From NCBI GenBank assembly GCA_045801465.1, contig JBJMSU010000066.1:1-16213 (forward strand): 16,213 bases of DNA, written 5' to 3'. Numbering within the stretch: the first letter of the stretch is position 1; each line of letters opens with the position of its first letter. This DNA is from DATFWC01 sp045801465 (GTDB lineage: Bacteria > Pseudomonadota > Alphaproteobacteria > Rhizobiales > Xanthobacteraceae). Below are positions 6,809 through 13,888 of this stretch, piece by piece. The notes beneath the pieces are model-generated. The model was not told the origin of the DNA, did not search any database, and was given only the letters and a program-made list of their open reading frames with translations. The translations under genes were made by a program, and so were the position numbers.

Positions 6809-6974
6809 CTAGTGCCCCGCTTCCGAAGTTCGTGATACATGGCGGCCCCTCTGACACGAACTTCGGAAAGCAAAGGGGCACTAGCAAGTCTATGTCCTAG
6901 TGCCGCTTTTCGATTTGAAGTTCCCGCGCGAGTTTGCAGCAGGCGGTGTAGGAACTTCAAATCGGCGGCACTAG
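6809..6974. repeat. Compound palindromic repeat, copy 2 (inverted relative to copy 1)
   Basis: This 166-bp unit is the reverse complement of the repeat at 1143-1309. Hairpin B comes first, pairing 6809-6834 with 6855-6884. A 12-base linker (CAAGTCTATGTC) follows, and then hairpin A pairs 6897-6924 with 6951-6974. Both hairpins begin and end with CTAG (6809, 6881, 6897 and 6971), so this copy is better preserved than copy 1. The loops are also recognisably alike: hairpin A loops share a CGCCTGC-GCAA core, and hairpin B loops share TCAGAG when placed in the same orientation. The unit begins 11 bp after the hom stop and lies upstream of glpX, inside an otherwise compact gene cluster. It may lower read-through from hom to glpX or mark a processing site. 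Confidence 0.9.
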
Positions 6975-6985
6975 GGGATCATGCG

Positions 6986-8311
6986 CTAATTCTTCTCGAT
7001 GCGGATCACTTGCGGTTTTCCGGAAATCACCTGGTCGCGCTCCACCGCGGCCAGCGCCTTTCGTACCGCATCTTCGGTCGTCGCATAAGTGATCAGGATG
7101 ACGGGCACGGGCTCGGCTGCGCTCGCCGGATTGTCTCCGCCGTGCGGCCGGACGCCAGGGTGGCGCTGCACGATGGATTCGATCGAGATTTGCTGCTCGG
7201 CGAGGCGCGTCGCAATGGTCGCGAAAGTGCCGGGTCGGTCGACCGCCAAAAGACGGATGTAATAGCCGCCTTCGTGGCGCTGCATCGGCGCCTTTTCGCT
7301 TCGCACCAGCCGTGCCGAGGGCCGGCCGAACGGGGCCGTACGCACGCCGCGGGCAATGTCGCCGACGTCGGAAACGACCGCCGACGCGGTCGCCATGCCG
7401 CCGGCGCCCGGCCCGACCAGCGTAATTGCGTCCACGGCATCGGCATCGACCGTAATGGCGTTGGTGACGCCCATCACCTGGGCAATCGCAGAGTCCTTGG
7501 GGACCATGGTCGGGTGTACGCGCTGCTCTATGCCCCGATCGGTCGGCACCGCAACGCCGAGCAGCTTGATGCGATAGCCGAGCCCGTCGGCGGCATCGAG
7601 ATCGGCCGGCGCGATCGAGCTGATGCCTTCGATATAGACGGAATTCGGATCAACGCGGGTGCCGAAGGCAAGGCTCGCCAGGATCGCGAGCTTTTGCGCC
7701 GTGTCATGACCATCCACATCGAAGCTCGGATCGGCCTCGGCATAGCCGAGCCGCTGCGCATCCTTCAGGCATTCGGCGAAGGACAGTTTCTCCTGCTCCA
7801 TCCGGGTGAGGATGTAATTGCAGGTGCCGTTGAGGATTCCATAGATGCGGGCAAGCTCGTTGCCGACGAGGCCCTCGCGCAGCGTCTTCACGATCGGAAT
7901 GCCGCCGGCGACCGCGGCTTCGAAGTTGAGCGCCACGTGCTGCTGCTCGGCCAGCTGCGCGAGGGCGACGCCGTGCCGGGCGAGCAGCGCCTTGTTGGCC
8001 GTGACCACCGATTTGCCGGACGTAAGAGCGGCCTCGACCGCCCGCTTGGCGGGATCGCCCTCGCCCCCGATCAGCTCGATGAACACGTCGATCTCGGGGT
8101 CGGTCGCCAGCGCGACCGGGTCGGCGACCCAGCGCATCTTGCCGATGTCGATCGGCCGTTGTTTCACGCGCGAACGCGCGCTGACGGCGACGACCTCGAT
8201 GGCGCGGCCGCACCGCACTTCCAGCGCCTCGCGCTGGCCCGCGAGCAGCCGCACCACCGCGGCGCCGACGGTGCCGAGACCGGCAAGACCCAATTTCAGC
8301 GGCGCCACCAT
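6986..8311 (-). CDS. hom: Homoserine dehydrogenase
   Basis: Hom reduces aspartate 4-semialdehyde to homoserine with NAD(P)H, the branch step towards threonine, isoleucine and methionine. The 441-residue protein has the Rossmann motif GLAGLGTVG (8-16), SGKSVVTANKALLA (98-111), GGIPI (136-140), NGTCNYIL (161-168) and the signature AEADPSFDVDGHDTAQKL (191-208), which holds the catalytic and substrate-binding Asp/Lys residues. A C-terminal ACT domain begins near YYIRLLAVDRPGTFATIA (about 357 onward), as in allosterically threonine-inhibited enzymes. The ATG at 8311 starts at the family-conserved MVAPLKLGLAGLG; the longer frame to 8599 overlaps alaC and is not homologous. Only 5 bp separate it from alaC, so the two are co-transcribed. 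The ribosome binding site is weak, which suits translational coupling. Confidence 0.97.
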   Translation of the reverse strand: MVAPLKLGLAGLGTVGAAVVRLLAGQREALEVRCGRAIEVVAVSARSRVKQRPIDIGKMRWVADPVALATDPEIDVFIELIGGEGDPAKRAVEAALTSGKSVVTANKALLARHGVALAQLAEQQHVALNFEAAVAGGIPIVKTLREGLVGNELARIYGILNGTCNYILTRMEQEKLSFAECLKDAQRLGYAEADPSFDVDGHDTAQKLAILASLAFGTRVDPNSVYIEGISSIAPADLDAADGLGYRIKLLGVAVPTDRGIEQRVHPTMVPKDSAIAQVMGVTNAITVDADAVDAITLVGPGAGGMATASAVVSDVGDIARGVRTAPFGRPSARLVRSEKAPMQRHEGGYYIRLLAVDRPGTFATIATRLAEQQISIESIVQRHPGVRPHGGDNPASAAEPVPVILITYATTEDAVRKALAAVERDQVISGKPQVIRIEKN

Positions 8312-8316
8312 GAACG

Positions 8317-9534
8317 TCAGCGTCGGGTCGCGAGGGGGACCACGTTGTGCAGCTTCTCCGGCGCCGTTTCGAGGAAACGACGGACGTTGCGCGCCGCCTG
8401 GCGGATACGCTGCTCGTTCTCGACCAGCGCGATCCGCACATAACCTTCCCCATACTCGCCGAACGCCACCCCCGGCGAGACGGCGACTTCGGCCTTCTCC
8501 ACCAGCAGCTTGGAGAACTCGAGGCTGCCCAGCGAGCGGAACATGTCGGGGAGGGGCGCCCAGGCGAACATTGACGCCGGGGGCGGAGGAATGACCCACC
8601 CTGCCCGACCGAAGCTGTCGACCAGGGCGTCACGCCGGCGCCGGTAGCAGTCGCGCATCTCGCGGATGCAATCGTCGGTCCCGTTGAGCGCCGCCGTGGC
8701 TGCGACCTGGATCGGCGTGAACGCGCCGTAGTCGAGATATGACTTCACGCGCGCCAGCGCGGCGATGAGCCGTTCGTTGCCGACCGCAAAGCCGATACGC
8801 CACCCCGGCATGGAGAACGTCTTCGACATCGAGGTGAACTCGACGGCGACGTCGACCGCCCCTGGCACTTGCAGCACCGATGGCGGCGGATTGCCGTTGA
8901 AATAGACTTCCGCATAGGCGAGATCGGAGAGGATGAACAGTCCGTGCTTCTTCGCGAACAGGACGAGGTCGCGATAGAACTCGAGATCGGCCACGTAGGC
9001 GGTCGGATTGGCCGGGTAGCAGACCACGACCGCGAGCGGCTTGGGGATGGAGTGGATCACCGCGCGCTCGAGGATGTCGAAGAATTGCGGCGTCGGCTCC
9101 GACTGGATCGAGCGGATGACCGCGCCGGCCATGAGGAAGCCGAAGGCATGAATCTGATAGCTCGGGTTGGGCACGATGATGACATCGCCCGGCGCGGTGA
9201 TCGCCTGCGCGACGTTGGCGAAGCCCTCCTTGGAGCCGAGCGTGGTGACGATCTGCGTTTCCGGATTGAGCTTCACGCCGAAGCGGCGCTCGTAATAGGC
9301 AGCCTGCGCGCGCCGCAAGCCGGGAATGCCCTTGGACGCGGAATAGCGGTCGGTCCGCGGCTTACCCAGCGTCTCCTTGAGCTTCTCGATGACGTGCGGC
9401 GGCGCAGACAGGTCAGGATTGCCCATGCCGAGATCGATGATATCGGCGCCCGCATTGCGCGCCTCCGCCTTGGCGCGGTTCACCTGCTCGAACACATAGG
9501 GCGGCAAACGGCGAATGCGGTAGAAATCTTCCAT
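8317..9534 (-). CDS. alaC: PLP-dependent aminotransferase (alanine transaminase AlaC / LL-DAP aminotransferase-like)
   Basis: This 405-residue class I/II aminotransferase carries the fold-type I PLP set: MGNPD (37-41), YPANPTAYV (173-181) with the Asn that contacts PLP, SDLAY (203-207), the Schiff-base lysine K238 in SMSKTFSMPGWRIGF (235-249), and R246 near the phosphate. The sequence is of the type annotated in alphaproteobacteria either as alanine transaminase AlaC or as LL-diaminopimelate aminotransferase; the two cannot be separated by eye. Its position directly before hom suggests an amino-acid biosynthetic role. The ATG at 9534 is chosen over 9588 because CCAGGAG lies 9 bases upstream and MEDFYRIRRLPPYVF is the usual family start. 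The gene is followed by hom after 5 bp. Confidence 0.93.
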   Translation of the reverse strand: MEDFYRIRRLPPYVFEQVNRAKAEARNAGADIIDLGMGNPDLSAPPHVIEKLKETLGKPRTDRYSASKGIPGLRRAQAAYYERRFGVKLNPETQIVTTLGSKEGFANVAQAITAPGDVIIVPNPSYQIHAFGFLMAGAVIRSIQSEPTPQFFDILERAVIHSIPKPLAVVVCYPANPTAYVADLEFYRDLVLFAKKHGLFILSDLAYAEVYFNGNPPPSVLQVPGAVDVAVEFTSMSKTFSMPGWRIGFAVGNERLIAALARVKSYLDYGAFTPIQVAATAALNGTDDCIREMRDCYRRRRDALVDSFGRAGWVIPPPPASMFAWAPLPDMFRSLGSLEFSKLLVEKAEVAVSPGVAFGEYGEGYVRIALVENEQRIRQAARNVRRFLETAPEKLHNVVPLATRR

Positions 9535-9630
9535 GCGTCGGGGCTCCTGGCGAGACAAATCCGCTGCGGCACCGAGCCTTTGTATCACGGCTTCCGGACG
9601 CCGGTAGCACCGTCGTGCGGACAGCCCTAG

Positions 9631-9659
9631 CTTATTGTTGGCGCACGGTCTTTTCTAAA
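9631..9659 (-). promoter_or_regulatory. Weak candidate promoter for the alaC-hom cluster
   Basis: On the minus strand TTTAGA (9659-9654), a 17-base spacer and AATAAG (9636-9631) each match the sigma-70 consensus at four of six positions, about 97 bases before the alaC start. This is the only AT-rich patch in the 269-bp gap between the lipoprotein stop and alaC; I see no gene, RNA or clear terminator in the rest of that gap. Confidence 0.25.
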
Positions 9660-9803
9660 ACCGGTCGGTACTGCCGGGGATCATGCTTCAACGAGCGAAT
9701 CAAGAGCCATCCCATAAAGCGCGGCGTCGGTTTCGGAGCACGACGAGCCGCAACGGTTGCACTGGGAATTGCCGCGATCCAAGGACACCGTGCCCCGGAG
9801 TCG

Positions 9804-10097
9804 TTAACGCGCCGTCGCCTTCTTGGGCTGAGCGGGTTCGGCGGTTTCCGCCTCCTGGCGCGCGCGGGCGGCGGAGAGCTCGTCGGCCAGCCGCTGGCGC
9901 TCGGCGGCCGTCATAGGCTTGGTATCGCGGGCGGCAGGCATGTCGTGGACGGCCGGATAGGGGGGCTCGACGGCAGGCCGGGCCGGCGCGTCCGCCGGCT
10001 CGGCGAGGTCGGCGATTGGCGACGTGCACCCAGCCATGCCCACGAGCAGGAGGATCGCCAGGGCCGCGGCAGATCGGGCAACCGGCGAAGTTTGCAT
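9804..10097 (-). CDS. Small putative lipoprotein
   Basis: A 97-residue protein with a lipoprotein-type signal: Arg8, hydrophobic AAALAILLLVGMAG (10-23) and then Cys24. The lipobox reads MAGC, with Met rather than the usual Leu at -3, so lipidation is likely but not certain. The mature part is short, about 73 residues, rich in Ala/Pro/Glu, with a PYPAVHDMP segment and a charged helix-prone stretch, TAAERQRLADELSAARARQE. I do not recognise a functional family; it resembles small conserved lipoproteins of Hyphomicrobiales. The start is uncertain: ATG at 10097 gives a clean signal peptide but no good ribosome binding site, ATG at 10118 or the frame start at 10169 remain possible. It is divergent from phaC. 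Confidence 0.6.
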   Translation of the reverse strand: MQTSPVARSAAALAILLLVGMAGCTSPIADLAEPADAPARPAVEPPYPAVHDMPAARDTKPMTAAERQRLADELSAARARQEAETAEPAQPKKATAR

Positions 10098-10226
10098 CCG
10101 GGAGGGCCGACACCACATGAGAATCACGCACCCGTTTCGACAGCGTTCGGTCGTCCGCCTGACAGGCACCAGGTGACTTGGGGAACTTACAGCGCCAATA
10201 TGTCCTAACCAAGGATGGTAAAGTTG

Positions 10227-10269
10227 CCGTCAAGACGCGGAAGTATCGTTTACGGTTAAGTCTTGACGG
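10227..10269. promoter_or_regulatory. Perfect 10-bp inverted repeat upstream of phaC
   Basis: CCGTCAAGAC (10227-10236) and GTCTTGACGG (10260-10269) are exact reverse complements separated by 23 bases, ending 20 bases before the phaC start. The arms are 33 bp apart start to start, about three helical turns, so a regulator could bind both on one DNA face; alternatively the RNA could form a leader hairpin. Each arm also contains CTTGAC, the alphaproteobacterial -35 core, pointing away from the centre, but no good -10 box follows at standard spacing. The span lies in the 192-bp region between phaC and the divergent lipoprotein gene. Confidence 0.5.
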
Positions 10270-10289
10270 GAATAGCCACGAGGCCGGCC

Positions 10290-12095
10290 ATGAACGAGAA
10301 GGCGCCCGGCGATCTGAGCCAGATCGGCACCGTCGACATCGAAGCCTTTGCCAAGAACTTCGCCCGCCTCATCGAGGAAGGCGGTAAGGCCATGGCGGCC
10401 TACCTCAGGCCGCGCGAGGAAGGCCAGATCAAGAGCGAAATGCCCGACGAGATCGCCGACGTGGTCAAGACGCTCGGCCAGGTCACGGAGTATTGGCTAA
10501 GCGATCCGCAGCGCGCCTTGGAGCTCCAGACCCGCCTCGCCAGAGACTATCTCGAGCTGTGGGCATCAACGGCAAAACGCATGGCGGGCGAAGAGGCCCA
10601 GCCGGTCGCCGCACCGGATCCCAAGGACCGGCGGTTCGCCGATCCGGAATGGTCGTCGAATCAGTTCTTCGATTTCCTCAAGCAGGCCTATCTGCTCACG
10701 ACGCGCTGGGCCGACCACGTCGTCAAGAACGCAGAAGGTCTCGACGCCCACACCCGGCAGAAAGCCGAGTTCTACATGCGCCAGATCGCCAACGCGACCT
10801 CGCCATCGAATTTCGTTCTCACCAATCCCGAACTGCTGCGGGCGACGCTCTCATCCAACGCCGAGAATCTGGTCCGCGGCATGCACATGCTGGCCGAGGA
10901 CATCGCGGCCGGGCACGGCAGTCTCAAGATCCGGCAGTCCGACGCCTCCATGTTCCAGGTCGGCAAGAATCTCGCGATCACGCCCGGCAAGGTCATTTTC
11001 CAAAATGATCTGATGCAGCTGATCCAGTACGCGCCGACCACCAAAAGCGTGCTGAAGGTGCCCCTCCTCATCGTCCCGCCGTGGATCAACAAGTTCTACA
11101 TTCTCGATCTCACGCCGGAAAAATCCTTCATCAAGTGGTGCGTCGACTGCGGGCTCACCGTATTCGTGATCTCCTGGGTCAATCCCGACGCGCGGCTCGC
11201 CAAGAAGAGCTTCGAAGAGTACATGCGCGAGGGGCCGCTTGAGGCGCTGGACCTCATCGAACAGGTCACCGGCGAGAGAAGAGTCCACACGATCGGCTAT
11301 TGCGTCGGCGGTACGCTGCTCGCCGTCACGCTCGCCCATATGGCGGCCCAGGGCGACGACCGGGTGATCTCAGCGACATTGTTCGCCGCCCAGGTCGACT
11401 TCACCTATGCGGGTGACCTCAAGGTGTTCGTCGACGAGGAGCGGGTGCAGGCGCTGGAGCGCCGCATGGAGCAGCAGGGCTATCTCGAAGGCGCCAAGAT
11501 GGCGAGCGCCTTCAACATGCTGCGCTCGAACGATCTGATCTGGCCCTACGTGGTCGGCAACTATCTCAAGGGTGAGCCGCCGTTCGCGTTCGACCTGCTC
11601 CACTGGAATTCGGACTCCACCCGCATGCCGGCGGCGAACCACTCGTTCTATCTGCGCAATTGCTATCTCAACAACACTCTGAGCAAGGGCGAGATGATCA
11701 TCGCCGGCCAGCCGATCGATGTGGGCAAAATCACCATCCCGGTCTACAACCTGGCCACGCGTGAAGATCACATCGCTCCGGCGAAATCGGTGTTCCTCGG
11801 CTCGAAATTCTTCGGCGGGCCGGTCAAATTCGTGGTCGCCGGCTCCGGCCATATTGCCGGCGTGATCAATCCGCCCGACAAGAAGAAATACCAGTATTGG
11901 ACCGGAGGTGCGCCGACCGGAAATCTCGATGCATGGCTCGGTGCGGCGGAGGAACACCCGGGCTCGTGGTGGCCGGACTGGTTGGCGTGGATCAAGCAGC
12001 AGGATGCCGCCGAGGCCGCCGCGCGCCAGCCCGGCGGGGGCAAGCTCAAGCCGATCGAGGACGCACCCGGCAGCTACGTGAAGACGACGGACTGA
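10290..12095 (+). CDS. phaC: Class I poly(3-hydroxyalkanoate) synthase PhaC
   Basis: PhaC polymerises (R)-3-hydroxyacyl-CoA into polyhydroxyalkanoate at the surface of storage granules. The 601-residue length fits class I. An N-terminal domain (about 1-240, with FADPEWSSNQFFDFLKQAYL) precedes an alpha/beta-hydrolase domain. The lipase-like box is GYCVGG, with nucleophile Cys338; Asp493 in ATREDHIAP and His521 in GSGHIAGV complete the triad. WSSNQFFDFLKQ, PPWINKFYILDL and HWNSDSTRMP are family hallmarks. The frame can begin at a TTG (10263), but ATG 10290 has GAGG about 7 bases upstream and is preferred. phaR, phaA and phaB are not in the window. A 10-bp inverted repeat lies immediately upstream. 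The gene stands alone on the plus strand, divergent from the putative lipoprotein gene. Confidence 0.97.
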   Translation: MNEKAPGDLSQIGTVDIEAFAKNFARLIEEGGKAMAAYLRPREEGQIKSEMPDEIADVVKTLGQVTEYWLSDPQRALELQTRLARDYLELWASTAKRMAGEEAQPVAAPDPKDRRFADPEWSSNQFFDFLKQAYLLTTRWADHVVKNAEGLDAHTRQKAEFYMRQIANATSPSNFVLTNPELLRATLSSNAENLVRGMHMLAEDIAAGHGSLKIRQSDASMFQVGKNLAITPGKVIFQNDLMQLIQYAPTTKSVLKVPLLIVPPWINKFYILDLTPEKSFIKWCVDCGLTVFVISWVNPDARLAKKSFEEYMREGPLEALDLIEQVTGERRVHTIGYCVGGTLLAVTLAHMAAQGDDRVISATLFAAQVDFTYAGDLKVFVDEERVQALERRMEQQGYLEGAKMASAFNMLRSNDLIWPYVVGNYLKGEPPFAFDLLHWNSDSTRMPAANHSFYLRNCYLNNTLSKGEMIIAGQPIDVGKITIPVYNLATREDHIAPAKSVFLGSKFFGGPVKFVVAGSGHIAGVINPPDKKKYQYWTGGAPTGNLDAWLGAAEEHPGSWWPDWLAWIKQQDAAEAAARQPGGGKLKPIEDAPGSYVKTTD

Positions 12096-12146
12096 GGCGG
12101 ACTGCGGCCTCGTCGCGCTCTGGACACGCGTGGCGCCGTCTGATTT

Positions 12147-12248
12147 CTAGAGCATGATCCCGAAAAGTGGACCACCGGTTTTCGAAAAGATCATGCTCCA
12201 CTAATAGGCTAGAGCGGGATGACGATTCCAAGAAAGTCATCACTCTAG
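12147..12248. repeat. Mosaic palindromic intergenic repeat with CTAG boundaries
   Basis: Two stem-loops lie head to tail. In the first, GAGCATGATC (12150-12159) pairs perfectly with GATCATGCTC (12189-12198), and CGAAAA (12161-12166) with TTTTCG (12179-12184). In the second, CTAGAG (12209-12214) pairs with CTCTAG (12243-12248) and GATGAC (12218-12223) with GTCATC (12236-12241). CTAG occurs at 12147, 12209 and 12245. The first stem is of a type I recall as abundant between genes in Bradyrhizobium, Mesorhizobium and relatives, like the RIME mosaic elements of Rhizobium. It lies 51 bp after phaC and 39 bp before the MAPEG gene, and could act as a structured 3' end of the phaC transcript. Confidence 0.85.
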
Positions 12249-12287
12249 TCTTTGCGCGCGGGCCGACCCGTCCCATGAGGGCCATGC

Positions 12288-12686
12288 ATGACCCACGAAT
12301 TGTTCTGGCTGGTGCTGACGATCATCCAGACCGGGGTGCTCTGGGTGGTCTATATGATCGATCGGATCATGGTTCGCGGCCTCGAGGCGACACTGGACAA
12401 TCCGGGGCCGAACGCGATCCCGCAGTCGCCCTGGGCCCAGCGCCTCATCGCGGCGCACACCAACGCGGTGGAAAACCTGGTGCTGTTCGCGCCGCTCGTC
12501 ATCATCCTGCATCTCCTCGGCATTTCCAGCGGCCTGACGATCACCGCCTGCGTGCTCTATTTCTCCGCCCGCCTGGCGCATGCGGTCATCTATGCGTGGG
12601 GCGTCCCCCTCTTTCGCACCTTGAGCTTTCTGGCGTCATGGACGGCGCTCGTCATCCTGGTGCTGGCGGTCTTCCGCATCGTCTGA
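12288..12686 (+). CDS. MAPEG family membrane protein
   Basis: The 132-residue protein has four hydrophobic segments, at about 3-24, 62-79, 82-104 and 110-131. It belongs to the MAPEG group (membrane-associated proteins in eicosanoid and glutathione metabolism), recognisable by QRLIAAHTNAVENLVLFAP (51-69) followed by YFSARLAHAVIYAWGVP (91-107) and the C-terminal RTLSF. Bacterial members are small inner-membrane proteins, some with glutathione transferase or peroxidase activity; the role of this one cannot be told. ATG 12288 is chosen because the reading frame matches the family and AGGG lies about 7 bases upstream; a preceding ATG at 12284 is in another frame. Its TGA stop directly abuts the argC stop on the opposite strand. 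Confidence 0.88.
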   Translation: MTHELFWLVLTIIQTGVLWVVYMIDRIMVRGLEATLDNPGPNAIPQSPWAQRLIAAHTNAVENLVLFAPLVIILHLLGISSGLTITACVLYFSARLAHAVIYAWGVPLFRTLSFLASWTALVILVLAVFRIV

Positions 12687-13745
12687 TCAAGGAAACATCG
12701 CCACCTGGGTGAGGCCGGTCGGTTCGGGAAAACCCAACATCACGTTCATGTTCTGCACCGCCTGGCCGGAGGCGCCTTTGGTCAGGTTGTCGAGTGCCGA
12801 GATGATGATGGCACGGCCGGCAACACGGTCGTTGGCCACGCCGATAAATATCATGTTCGACCCGCGGACGTGACGCGTCTGCGGCGTCTGTCCGAACGGC
12901 AGGACGTGCACGAACGGCTCCTTGGCGTAGACTTTCGTCAAGGTGGCGTGGAGCTCCGACGCGTTGCGTCCGCGCCGTCCGCGCACGTAGATCGTCGCCA
13001 GAATGCCGCGGTTCATCGGCACGAGATGCGGCGTGAAGGTCACCGTGATGTCGCGACCGGCGGCGCGGGAAAACTCCTGATCGAGCTCGGCCATATGGCG
13101 ATGATGACCGACGCCATAAGCATGGAAGCCTTCCGACACCTCGGCGAAGATCATCTCTTCCTTGACGCCCCGTCCGGCGCCCGTCATCCCCGACTTGGCA
13201 TCGATGATGATTTCATCGGGCTCGATGGCCTTGGCCTTGAGCAGGGGCACGAGCGGCAATTGCGCGCACGTCGTATAGCAGCCGGGATTGGCGACGAGAT
13301 GCGCGTGCCTGATCTCGCGTCGGTAGATTTCGACGAGGCCATAGACGGCTTGGCTCTGCAGCTCGGGCGCGTGGTGCTCGTGTCCATACCAGCGCGCATA
13401 CACGGCAACGTCGGACAAGCGAAAATCGGCCGAGAGATCGACCACTTTGACTGCCGGCGCCTGGGCGAAAATGGCTTTGACCACCTTCTGCGTGGTGGCA
13501 TGCGGCAGCGCGCAGAACACGAGGTCGAGTGCCGCGCCGACCCAGTCGACATCGTCGATCGCCAGGAGCTTCGGCAATGGGTAAGGCGAGAATTGCGGGA
13601 ACACGTCCCGCATCTCGTGGTTTGCCCGGCGCTCGGCGGTCAGCAGCGCGATCTCGGTGCGCGGATGGCCCAAGAGCAGCCGCAGCAGCTCCGCGCCCGT
13701 ATAGCCCGACGCGCCAAGAACTCCGATCCTGACTTTGCTGGCCAT
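12687..13745 (-). CDS. argC: N-acetyl-gamma-glutamyl-phosphate reductase
   Basis: ArgC reduces N-acetyl-gamma-glutamyl phosphate to N-acetylglutamate semialdehyde with NADPH, the third step of arginine synthesis. The 352-residue protein has the nucleotide-binding motif GVLGASGYTGAELLRLL (8-24), CALPHATTQ (78-86), DLSADFRL (103-110), the catalytic cysteine Cys156 in VANPGCYTTC, and the probable catalytic His217 in GHHRHMAELDQE. Length and order of motifs match the family, so the enzyme looks intact. ATG at 13745 is the natural start; its ribosome binding site is weak. A 143-bp gap separates it from the metallo-hydrolase pair upstream on the same strand. The gene ends at 12687, immediately adjoining the convergent MAPEG gene. 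Confidence 0.97.
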   Translation of the reverse strand: MASKVRIGVLGASGYTGAELLRLLLGHPRTEIALLTAERRANHEMRDVFPQFSPYPLPKLLAIDDVDWVGAALDLVFCALPHATTQKVVKAIFAQAPAVKVVDLSADFRLSDVAVYARWYGHEHHAPELQSQAVYGLVEIYRREIRHAHLVANPGCYTTCAQLPLVPLLKAKAIEPDEIIIDAKSGMTGAGRGVKEEMIFAEVSEGFHAYGVGHHRHMAELDQEFSRAAGRDITVTFTPHLVPMNRGILATIYVRGRRGRNASELHATLTKVYAKEPFVHVLPFGQTPQTRHVRGSNMIFIGVANDRVAGRAIIISALDNLTKGASGQAVQNMNVMLGFPEPTGLTQVAMFP

Positions 13746-13888
13746 GGCGCGTTGCTCGTCGTCGACGGGCGCGCGCTTTAGCGGGCGGCGCGCGGGCGCG
13801 TCAAGAACGCGCGTTGCCGGGCCTTACCGACAAGCGAACAGTGCACCGCCGAGATGGGCGGCGCGCCTCACCGATATCTGCGTCCCGG

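Noticed and set aside
6839..8443. 534-residue plus-strand open frame opposite hom
   Set aside because: It runs antisense through the whole of hom and starts inside the palindromic repeat; its composition is that of a shadow frame.
9535..9803. tRNA or small RNA gene in the gap before alaC
   Set aside because: No cloverleaf, no T-loop GTTCRA pattern and no clear promoter-terminator pair can be found.
10178..10206. Promoter for phaC (CTTGGG ... TATGTC)
   Set aside because: Both boxes are poor matches and the spacing is 16; nothing else in the gap is clearly better, so no phaC promoter is called.
10184..10207. Promoter for the lipoprotein gene (TTGGTT, 17 bases, TAAGTT on the minus strand)
   Set aside because: The -35 box matches only three of six positions, and the start codon of the gene is itself uncertain.
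12094..12111. Intrinsic terminator at the phaC stop (GAGGC/GCCTC stem)
   Set aside because: The stem is only 5 bp, overlaps the stop codon and has no T-run after it.
13746..13888. GC-rich repeats GGGCGCGCGC/GCGCGCGGGC between argC and the hydrolase pair as a terminator
   Set aside because: The pairing is imperfect in very GC-rich DNA where such matches are expected by chance, and there is no T-run.
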